A stretch of 7,767 bases of DNA from Flavobacteria bacterium RIFCSPLOWO2_12_FULL_31_7 (GTDB lineage Bacteria; Bacteroidota; Bacteroidia; Flavobacteriales; Flavobacteriaceae): contig MGWJ01000115.1 in NCBI GenBank assembly GCA_001800945.1, positions 1 to 7,767 on the forward strand, read 5' to 3'. The notes under the pieces were generated by a model. It worked only from the letters and a program-made list of their open reading frames with translations. It was not told the origin of the DNA and did no database searches. Shown one piece after another: positions 1-5,061 of this stretch. Position 1 is the first letter of the stretch, and the number at the start of each line of letters is the position of its first letter. Both the position numbers and the translations under genes were made by a program.

Positions 1-317
1 TTTATAAAGCCAAGTAATAACTGAATTAATCCTGCAATTAAAACGGCTAAAAGAAAGGCGTTAAACGAACCTAAATCGATAATTGCTGTTAAAACAATTG
101 CCGTTAAACCTGCAGCCGGACCAGAAACACTTAAGTGCGACTGACTTAAATATCCAACAACAATTCCGCCTACTACACCAGCAATAATACCTGAAAATAA
201 AGGTGCTCCACTTGCTAGTGCAATACCAAGACACAATGGCAAAGCCACTAAGAAAACCACCAAACCTGAAGCGAAATCAGATTTAAGGTTTGAAAAAAGA
301 TTGATTTTTTTTGACAT
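1..317 (-). CDS. SulP-family inorganic anion transporter, N-terminal part (runs off the left edge)
   Basis: This is the first 105 codons of an inner-membrane transporter of the SulP/SLC26 family, which moves sulfate, bicarbonate or related anions. Reading on the minus strand from the ATG at 317, the protein begins MSKKINLFSNLKSDFASGLV. It then has a hydrophobic helix (about residues 17-36) with the family signature VALPLCLGIALASGAP, and a second segment, FSGIIAGVVGGIVVGYL, followed by LSVSGPAAGLTAIV (about 62-75). That SGPAAG stretch resembles the substrate-path region of TM3 in SulP proteins. No Shine-Dalgarno sequence is visible, as expected in Bacteroidota. A small gene on the same strand ends 69 bases upstream, so the two may be co-transcribed. 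In flavobacteria such SulP genes often sit near a carbonic anhydrase, which would make bicarbonate a likely substrate; the downstream side is not visible, so the substrate is undetermined. The STAS domain, if present, is also outside the window. Confidence 0.9.
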   Translation of the reverse strand, partial: MSKKINLFSNLKSDFASGLVVFLVALPLCLGIALASGAPLFSGIIAGVVGGIVVGYLSQSHLSVSGPAAGLTAIVLTAIIDLGSFNAFLLAVLIAGLIQLLLGFI

Positions 318-340
318 ACCAATAAATTAATTTAATACAT

Positions 341-352
341 AAACGATCGTTT
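341..352. promoter_or_regulatory. 12-bp perfect palindrome ahead of the SulP gene, possible operator
   Basis: The sequence AAACGATCGTTT is its own reverse complement. It lies 24 bases upstream of the SulP ATG, immediately downstream of a weak -7-like element (TTTATTTG on the minus strand, 353-360). A regulator bound here would cover the likely transcription start. There is no protein evidence for such a regulator in the window, and a 12-bp palindrome can arise by chance in AT-rich DNA, so the operator role is inference. Confidence 0.3.
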
Positions 353-386
353 CAAATAAATTGAACACGAAAAAATAACGAAATGC

Positions 387-683
387 TTAAATTAATTCGG
401 GTGGAGGGGAAAAATAGTCTAAAGCGTTTGAAATGTAGTTGGTAGGAATATGAGAATTGATTTTTTTCTTTTTCAATTCTAAAGTATTTACTGCATTTAA
501 ATTATAACATTTTGTAAATAAATTTAAATCATGAGATTTAATTTCTTCTTCAAAAAAGTTATTAATATTAACATCTGTGTATTTTTCAATATCTTCATTT
601 ATCATAATAAGACCAAATACTGGCGGTGTGAACAAGCAAGTCACAAACAAGAATATGATATTATATATGAAAAATTTCTTCAC
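387..683 (-). CDS. Small putative secreted or single-pass membrane protein of unknown function
   Basis: I do not recognise this protein. With the GTG start at 683 it is 98 residues and begins VKKFFIYNIIFLFVTCLF (first residue is Met in vivo): two lysines and then a hydrophobic stretch to about residue 26. This fits a signal peptide or an N-terminal membrane anchor. The remainder is polar and rich in Asn, Lys and Glu, has a lysine run (KKKK, 71-74), and ends in an unusual proline cluster, SPPPELI. A TTG eight codons further upstream (707) would give 106 residues, but that codon lies inside a predicted promoter -7 element and is probably not translated. No ATG is available before residue 27. 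The gene precedes the SulP transporter on the same strand with a 69-base gap and is divergent from pyrF. The composition and promoter argue for a real gene; the function is unknown. Confidence 0.6.
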   Translation of the reverse strand: MKKFFIYNIIFLFVTCLFTPPVFGLIMINEDIEKYTDVNINNFFEEEIKSHDLNLFTKCYNLNAVNTLELKKKKINSHIPTNYISNALDYFSPPPELI

Positions 684-704
684 AAATGTTAAAATTATTT
701 TTTG

Positions 705-712
705 CAAAAGTA
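705..712 (-). promoter_or_regulatory. Bacteroidota-type -7 promoter element for the small minus-strand gene
   Basis: On the minus strand this reads TACTTTTG followed by CAAAA, an exact match to the Bacteroidota TAnnTTTG -7 consensus. Transcription would start a few bases downstream (around 695-700), leaving a very short leader before the GTG at 683. The in-frame TTG at 707 is part of this element, which argues against it being the start codon. I see no convincing -33 element at the usual distance. Confidence 0.55.
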
Positions 713-819
713 AACAAAATTAGATTTTAAAAATTTTAAAAATTGATAATTTTTTGTTAATACCATATTATGATTGGAATTTAGTGCTGAGAAGTAGGTA
801 TCGAATCAATAATGTTTTA

Positions 820-827
820 TAAATTTG
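820..827 (+). promoter_or_regulatory. Bacteroidota-type -7 promoter element for pyrF
   Basis: TAAATTTG followed by CGCAAC matches TAnnTTTG exactly. It ends 18 bases before the pyrF ATG at 846, giving a short leader. The in-frame TTG at 825 is the last part of this element. A good -33 TTTG is not evident in the upstream 19-23 bases. With the element at 705-712, this makes a divergent promoter region separated by about 107 bases of very AT-rich DNA. Confidence 0.55.
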
Positions 828-845
828 CGCAACAACAAAAACAAA

Positions 846-1664
846 ATGACTACACCACAACTTATTGAACAAATTCGTCTAAAAAAATCATTTTTATGCA
901 TTGGTTTAGATGTTGATTTAACTAAGATTCCATCCCATTTATTAGAAACCGAAGATCCTATTTTCGAATTCAATAAGGCGATTATTGATGCGACTCACGA
1001 CTTATGTGTTTCATACAAGCCCAATACAGCTTTTTACGAAGCATACGGTTTAAAAGGCTGGCAATCTTTAGAAAAAACAATTAATTATATCAACGAAAAA
1101 CATCCAGAAATTTTTACTATTGCCGATGCAAAACGTGGCGATATTGGAAATACTTCCACGATGTATGCTAAAGCGTTTTTAGAAGATTTAAATTTTGATT
1201 CGGTTACTGTTGCTCCTTACATGGGAAAAGATTCTGTTGAACCTTTTTTAGCTTTTGAAAACAAACATACGATTATGTTAGCTTTAACTTCAAATGAAGG
1301 CGCTTTCGATTTTCAAACGTTAGAGGTAAACGGAAAAGAATTATATAAAGTGGTTTTAGAAACTTCAAAAAATTGGAAAAATAGCGAGAATTTAATGTAT
1401 GTAGTTGGAGCTACAAAAGCCGAATATTTTACTGAAATTAGAAAAATTGTTCCAAATAGTTTCTTATTAGTACCAGGTGTTGGCGCTCAAGGCGGAAGTT
1501 TGTCTGAAGTTTGTAAATACGGAAAGAACGAGAATGTAGGTTTATTAATCAATTCTTCTCGAGGTATCATTTACGCTTCAAATGGAACTGATTTTGCTGA
1601 AAAGGCTAGAGAAGAAGCGTTGAAATTACAAACGGAGATGGAAGAGATTTTAAGTAATAAGTAA
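846..1664 (+). CDS. pyrF: Orotidine 5'-phosphate decarboxylase, type 2 subfamily
   Basis: This cytoplasmic enzyme converts OMP to UMP, the last step of de novo pyrimidine synthesis. With the ATG at 846 it is 272 residues, the usual size for the longer type 2 (TIGR02127-like) subfamily. Motifs appear in the expected order along the (beta/alpha)8 barrel: SFLCIGLDVD (15-24, with the substrate-contacting Asp22), VSYKPN (55-60, Lys58), the catalytic DAKRGD (94-99, with Asp94, Lys96 and Asp99), TVAPYMG (121-127), and the phosphate-binding LVPGVGAQGG (208-217) with INSSRG (235-240, Arg239). All key residues are present, so the enzyme should be active. An upstream in-frame TTG at 825 would add seven residues (MRNNKNK), but it lies in the promoter -7 element, and the type 2 family usually starts near this ATG. 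The gene is first in a likely three-gene operon; the next start is 28 bases after its stop. Confidence 0.96.
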   Translation: MTTPQLIEQIRLKKSFLCIGLDVDLTKIPSHLLETEDPIFEFNKAIIDATHDLCVSYKPNTAFYEAYGLKGWQSLEKTINYINEKHPEIFTIADAKRGDIGNTSTMYAKAFLEDLNFDSVTVAPYMGKDSVEPFLAFENKHTIMLALTSNEGAFDFQTLEVNGKELYKVVLETSKNWKNSENLMYVVGATKAEYFTEIRKIVPNSFLLVPGVGAQGGSLSEVCKYGKNENVGLLINSSRGIIYASNGTDFAEKAREEALKLQTEMEEILSNK

Positions 1665-1682
1665 AAAGAGCCAAGTAAAAAG
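1659..1682 (+). repeat. Short direct repeat (aagtaaaaag x2) at the pyrF 3' end
   Basis: The 10-mer aagtaaaaag occurs at 1659-1668 and again at 1673-1682 (14-base period), followed by a third partial copy (agtaaaa). It spans the pyrF stop codon and most of the 28-base gap to the next gene. It is low-complexity DNA with no hairpin, and no function is evident. Confidence 0.4.
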
Positions 1683-1692
1683 TAAAATACAA

Positions 1693-2523
1693 ATGAAACA
1701 ATTCATCGACCAACTTGGTACCATCCACACTTTCGAAAATACACCTAAGAAAATTATTTCTTTAGTGCCTTCACAAACCGAATTGTTATACGATTTAGGT
1801 TTGGAAGATGCTATCGTAGGAATTACTAAGTTTTGTGTGCATCCGTTTCATTTTAAGTCAACTAAAGAGATTATAGGTGGTACGAAAAATGTAAAATACG
1901 ATAAGATAAAAGCTTTACAACCCGATATTATCATCGCTAATAAAGAAGAAAATACGCAAGAAATTGTAGAGCAATTGAAAGATATTTGTCCCGTTTGGGT
2001 CACCGATATTGTGACCATAGAAGACAACAATAAAATGATAGAAGATTTTGGAAATCTGTTTAATAAGCGTACAAATGCTCAAAAATGGATTGATAAAATT
2101 AACTTCGCATACGAGAAATTTCAAAAAGTTGTGGCTGCTAAGTTTGAAGAAAATGCAAAGCAAAAAGTAGCCTATTTTATTTGGGCGAATCCATACATGG
2201 TAGCGGCTGGAGATACATTTATCAACGAAATGCTAAAACTTAACGGCTTAGAAAATATCTACGATAATAATCCAAAATACGTAGGAAGATATCCAGAAGT
2301 GGTGGTGAATAAAATGCGCATTCAAGGTGATCCTGATTTTGTGTTTTTATCTTCTGAACCATACCCATTTAAAGACGAACACGCTTTTGAATTAGGCAGA
2401 CATACGCATCATGCCAAAACTATTTTTGTAGATGGTGAAATGTTTTCATGGTATGGAAGTCGACTAGTTAAAGCGTTCGACTATTTTACTTTGTTGCAGG
2501 AAAAGCTATACGTTTATAAATAA
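1693..2523 (+). CDS. BtuF-like helical-backbone metal receptor (cobalamin/Fe-siderophore-type binding protein), no signal peptide
   Basis: This 276-residue protein belongs to the BtuF/FepB-type binding-protein fold (COG0614), which in ABC importers captures cobalamin, haem or ferric siderophores. Visible hallmarks are ISLVPSQTELLYDLGLED (22-39) with VGITKFCVHP (42-51), the 'LQPDIIIANKEEN' strand (75-87), a long connecting helix (about 112-150), and the second lobe with WANPYMVAAGDTFINEML (164-181), GRYPEVV (198-204), SSEPYPFKDEH (220-230) and FVDGEMFSWYGSR (245-257). The opening SLVPSQTELLY is closest to BtuF-type proteins. It starts MKQFIDQLGTIHTF with no signal peptide or lipobox. The pyrF stop is only 28 bases upstream and the intervening in-frame codons offer no other start, so the lack of an export signal is real. 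No permease or ATPase gene is in the window. Whether it binds its ligand in the cytoplasm or needs another export route cannot be told. The next gene starts one base after its stop, so the two are almost certainly co-transcribed. Confidence 0.88.
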   Translation: MKQFIDQLGTIHTFENTPKKIISLVPSQTELLYDLGLEDAIVGITKFCVHPFHFKSTKEIIGGTKNVKYDKIKALQPDIIIANKEENTQEIVEQLKDICPVWVTDIVTIEDNNKMIEDFGNLFNKRTNAQKWIDKINFAYEKFQKVVAAKFEENAKQKVAYFIWANPYMVAAGDTFINEMLKLNGLENIYDNNPKYVGRYPEVVVNKMRIQGDPDFVFLSSEPYPFKDEHAFELGRHTHHAKTIFVDGEMFSWYGSRLVKAFDYFTLLQEKLYVYK

Positions 2524-2524
2524 A

Positions 2525-3301
2525 ATGATAGCCTACACCACATATGAAAACAAAAACAAAACCGAATGGGTGACCTTTGTTCATGGTGCCGGTGGAAGTT
2601 CGTCTATTTGGTTCAAACAAATCAAAGAATTTAAAAAGCATTTTAATGTTTTACTCCTAGATTTGCGTGGTCACGGAAATTCTAAAGAAAAAATCTCTAA
2701 AAAATATACGTTTAAAGCCATAGCTAATGATGTTTTAGAGGTTTTAAATCATTTAAATATAGAAAAATCTCACTTTGTTGGTATTTCATTAGGTACGATT
2801 GTGATTCGTCAATTTGCAGAAATGTACGAAGACCGAGTGCAAACTATGATTATGGGAGGCGCAATTTTAAAAATGAATTTTCGCTCGCAAGTCTTAATGC
2901 GATTGGGAAATATCTTCAAATATGTTTTGCCTTATTTAGTGTTGTACCGCTTTTTTGCTTTCGTAATTATGCCAAATAAAAACCACAAGCAATCTCGGAT
3001 TTTATTTATCAACGAAGCGAAAAAACTCTACCAAAAAGAATTTATCAAATGGTTTAAATTAACCGCTGAAATTAATCCCGTTTTAAAATGGTTTCGACAA
3101 GTAGAATTACAAGTGCCAACTTTATACGTAATGGGAAATGAAGATTATATGTTCTTACCTTCCGTTCGAAAAGTAGTGGAAAGTCATTATAAATCTTCAA
3201 AATTAATAGTAATTGAGAATTGTGGTCATGTAGTAAATGTGGAAAAATGGGAAGTTTTTAACTCTGAAGTCATCCAGTATTTGCAAAGTCAGAAAATTTA
3301 A
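2525..3301 (+). CDS. Alpha/beta-hydrolase fold protein
   Basis: This is a 258-residue cytoplasmic alpha/beta hydrolase of unknown substrate. The fold markers are in order: HGAGGSSSIW (20-29, oxyanion-hole loop), LLLDLRGHGNS (43-53), the nucleophile elbow GISLG (86-90, Ser88), MGNEDYMF (203-210, acid Asp207) and the general base in NCGHVVNVEKW (232-242, His235). The catalytic triad is therefore complete. Residues about 115-190 form a cap region that includes a strongly hydrophobic stretch (YVLPYLVLYRFFAFVIMP, 133-150) that could line an acyl pocket or touch the membrane. Its ATG follows the TAA of the preceding gene by one base, consistent with translational coupling. A hairpin terminator starts ten bases after its stop, so it is the last gene of the unit. 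It could be an esterase, lipase-like or C-C hydrolase; the sequence alone does not decide this. Confidence 0.9.
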   Translation: MIAYTTYENKNKTEWVTFVHGAGGSSSIWFKQIKEFKKHFNVLLLDLRGHGNSKEKISKKYTFKAIANDVLEVLNHLNIEKSHFVGISLGTIVIRQFAEMYEDRVQTMIMGGAILKMNFRSQVLMRLGNIFKYVLPYLVLYRFFAFVIMPNKNHKQSRILFINEAKKLYQKEFIKWFKLTAEINPVLKWFRQVELQVPTLYVMGNEDYMFLPSVRKVVESHYKSSKLIVIENCGHVVNVEKWEVFNSEVIQYLQSQKI

Positions 3302-3310
3302 GCATAAAAA

Positions 3311-3338
3311 AACAACTGAAACCTAAATCTCAGTTGTT
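3311..3338. terminator. Hairpin terminator between convergent genes, probably bidirectional
   Basis: A perfect 9-bp stem (AACAACTGA at 3311-3319, TCAGTTGTT at 3330-3338) encloses a 10-base loop. On the minus strand the stem runs into seven consecutive T residues (A-run 3306-3312), a good intrinsic terminator for the DUF4197 unit, although 112 bases past its last stop codon. On the plus strand the tail is CTTTA, a weaker U-tract, ten bases after the hydrolase stop. Confidence 0.75.
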
Positions 3339-3349
3339 CTTTAACTAAA

Positions 3350-3369
3350 AACTAACCTTAAACTAACCT
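3350..3369. repeat. Short direct repeat AACTAACCT x2
   Basis: AACTAACCT occurs at 3350-3358 and 3361-3369, an 11-base period, beside the terminator in the 149-base gap between convergent genes. A looser third copy (TTAACTAAAA) precedes it. A weak hairpin (ATACA/TGTAT, 3380-3395) follows. I see no coding or RNA gene in this gap. Confidence 0.3.
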
Positions 3370-3450
3370 ATTTATTGAGATACAAATATCTGTATTTTAA
3401 ATAGTTAATTTTGTTAAGGTTTTGTTATACTTATGTTATTCTTGTTAAAG

Positions 3451-4161
3451 TTATTTTTTATCTTGTAAAGCAAATACTCGTTTTAACAAATCAGAAGTTC
3501 TTGCTGAGAAATTAGTTCTAATGTCTTTTTCTTCCACTGCAATCATTTTAAAAACGCCTTCCATCGCTTTGTTTGTGGTATAATCGGTTAAATCAGGATT
3601 CACTTTAGTCACTAACGGAATACTGTTGTATTTGGTGATGATTTGCGTCCAAATTTTATCAGCACCCACTTTTGCAAATGAGTTTTTAATTACTGGACTA
3701 AATTTTCCGTATAATGCTGTTGAAGTTGTAGTTTGTAAATAAGTAGTTGCTGAACTTTCATTACCAAATAAAATGTTTTTCGCATCTGTAAAAGTCATTT
3801 GTTTTACCGCGTCAACAAAAATTGGTGTGGCTTCTTTTACGGCATCTTCTGCAGCTCTGTTTAAAATTCTTAAACCGTCATCTGCTAGTTTTGTCATTCC
3901 TAATTGACGTAATTTAGTATCTACTTTTTGTAATTCTTCTGGTAATAAAATTTTTACTGCTTCGTTTTTAAAAAAACCATCAGTTGCCGTTAATTTTGAA
4001 ACTTGATTTGTGATTCCATTATTTAATGCTTCTTTTAAGCCATTACCCATTTCGGCTTGACTCAAAACACCTGTTTGTTGTGGTAATTGCTCTAAAACTT
4101 GTTGCATTTCTGCACATCCAACAAGAGAGAATAAAACTATCGATAAAACTATTTTTTTCAT
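3451..4161 (-). CDS. DUF4197 family lipoprotein (second gene of a tandem pair)
   Basis: This 236-residue protein belongs to the DUF4197 family, whose function is unknown. The N-terminus MKKIVLSIVLFSLVGCAEMQ is a lipoprotein signal peptide with lipobox LVGC; Cys16 would be lipidated and the protein anchored to a membrane facing the periplasm. The mature part is mostly amphipathic-helix-like and includes the conserved stretches GLKEALNNGI, KNEAVKILLPEELQKVD, LNRAAEDAVK, PIFVDAVKQM, FTDAKNILFG and IPLVTKVNPDLTDYTTNKA. I recognise these as the DUF4197 pattern. It ends ARTSDLLKRVFALQDKK. It lies six bases downstream of a paralogue that is about 71% identical over about 203 residues (counted by eye), with divergence concentrated in the export signal and the first residues of the mature part. 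The two are presumably one operon read from a promoter near 4955, ending at the hairpin 3311-3338. Confidence 0.9.
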   Translation of the reverse strand: MKKIVLSIVLFSLVGCAEMQQVLEQLPQQTGVLSQAEMGNGLKEALNNGITNQVSKLTATDGFFKNEAVKILLPEELQKVDTKLRQLGMTKLADDGLRILNRAAEDAVKEATPIFVDAVKQMTFTDAKNILFGNESSATTYLQTTTSTALYGKFSPVIKNSFAKVGADKIWTQIITKYNSIPLVTKVNPDLTDYTTNKAMEGVFKMIAVEEKDIRTNFSARTSDLLKRVFALQDKK

Positions 4162-4167
4162 AAGTTT

Positions 4168-4890
4168 TTATTTTTTGTCTTGTAATGCGAATACTTTTTT
4201 TAATAATGCAGAAGTTCTAGCATCTAAACCACTTCTGATATTTTTTTCTTCTATCGTAATCATTTTAAAAACACCTTCTAAAGCTTTGTTTGTGGTATAA
4301 TCTGTTAAATCCGGATTAACCTTAGTTACTAACGGAATGGCATTGTATTTATCAATAATTTTTTTCCAAACTACATCTGCGCCAACATTGGCTAATGACG
4401 TTTGAATTACTGGATTAAATTTATCGTAAAGGGCTTTATTTGTTGAAGTTTGTAAATAGCTGGTAGCTGCATTTTCTTTTCCTAATAAAATGTTTTTCGC
4501 ATCTGTGAAATTCATATTCTTAATAGCATCAACAAATATTGGAGTGGATTGCTTCACAGCATCTTCTGCCGCTCTGTTTAATGTTAAGATGCCTTCATCT
4601 GCTAAGTTTCCCAAACCAATTTTGCGTAATCGAGCATCTACTTTTTGCAATTCTTCTGGTAATAAAATTTTAACCAATTCATTTTTATAAAAACCATCAA
4701 CCGCAGTCAATTTGGTGACTTGTTTTTTAACACCGTTATCTAAAGCTTCTTTTAATCCATTTGCGATTTCTGTTGTTGAAACAGCTGCTGTTTTAGCGGT
4801 TACTTTTGTTGTGGCTTTTTTAATTACATTTTTTAATTGCGCATGACTAAAAAAAGGGACACAAACTGCTAGTAAAATTATTTTCTTCAT
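4168..4890 (-). CDS. DUF4197 family exported protein with a type I signal peptide (first gene of a tandem pair)
   Basis: This 240-residue protein is the upstream member of the DUF4197 pair. Its N-terminus MKKIILLAVCVPFFSHAQLK looks like an ordinary Sec signal peptide with cleavage after SHA (residue 17). No lipobox cysteine is in place: Cys10 is in the middle of the hydrophobic core and is followed by VPFF. The mature protein should therefore be soluble in the periplasm or exported further, unlike the lipidated paralogue. It starts with a basic stretch (KNVIKKATTKVTAKT) that the paralogue lacks, then follows the same family pattern: GLKEALDNGV, KNELVKILLPEELQKVD, LNRAAEDAVK, FTDAKNILLG, and the shared C-terminal end ARTSALLKKVFALQDKK. 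The 19-residue run IPLVTKVNPDLTDYTTNKA is identical in both proteins. The molecular role of the family is not known to me. The gene is divergent from icmF with a 171-base intergenic region. Confidence 0.9.
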   Translation of the reverse strand: MKKIILLAVCVPFFSHAQLKNVIKKATTKVTAKTAAVSTTEIANGLKEALDNGVKKQVTKLTAVDGFYKNELVKILLPEELQKVDARLRKIGLGNLADEGILTLNRAAEDAVKQSTPIFVDAIKNMNFTDAKNILLGKENAATSYLQTSTNKALYDKFNPVIQTSLANVGADVVWKKIIDKYNAIPLVTKVNPDLTDYTTNKALEGVFKMITIEEKNIRSGLDARTSALLKKVFALQDKK

Positions 4891-4954
4891 CTTTATAAGT
4901 TTTTTGTTTGGCTGAATTTAAACAAAATTTATGCCGTTAATTGAATTTCTGTAA

Positions 4955-4962
4955 CAAAGATA
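4955..4962 (-). promoter_or_regulatory. Bacteroidota-type -7 promoter element for the DUF4197 pair
   Basis: Read on the minus strand this is TATCTTTG, an exact TAnnTTTG match, about 64 bases upstream of the ATG at 4890. No clear -33 TTTG is seen at the usual spacing. A TAAATTTTG-like run nearer the gene has the wrong spacing and is less likely. Confidence 0.45.
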
Positions 4963-5026
4963 CTTTCTTTTAATAACTTGTTGATTTTTTACTACATTTT
5001 ATTAGAATAAAAAATTATTAAATTCG

Positions 5027-5034
5027 TAAATTGC
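5027..5034 (+). promoter_or_regulatory. Possible degenerate -7 promoter element for icmF
   Basis: TAAATTGC followed by ACCC resembles the common flavobacterial TAnnTTTGCACCC pattern, but with one base missing in the T-run. It lies 27 bases before the icmF ATG, a normal distance. The match is imperfect and no -33 box is evident. Confidence 0.3.
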
Positions 5035-5061
5035 ACCCTTAAAATCGAACAAAATTTAAAG

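Noticed and set aside
720..760. Palindromic-looking AAAATTTT runs in the divergent promoter region
   Set aside because: At this base composition such runs are expected by chance; there is no specific motif and no loop-stem of useful stability.
1659..1682. Candidate mini-CRISPR or iteron in the aagtaaaaag repeats
   Set aside because: There are only two full copies, short and AT-rich, with no spacer structure or replication gene nearby; simple low-complexity DNA explains it.
1848..2163. Minus-strand open frames antisense to the BtuF-like gene (60 and 82 codons)
   Set aside because: They lie wholly inside a well-supported gene, have no family resemblance, and no promoter pattern is visible for them.
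4490..4690. Plus-strand 66-codon frame antisense to the first DUF4197 gene
   Set aside because: It is a mirror of conserved DUF4197 coding sequence with no start context or recognisable protein features.
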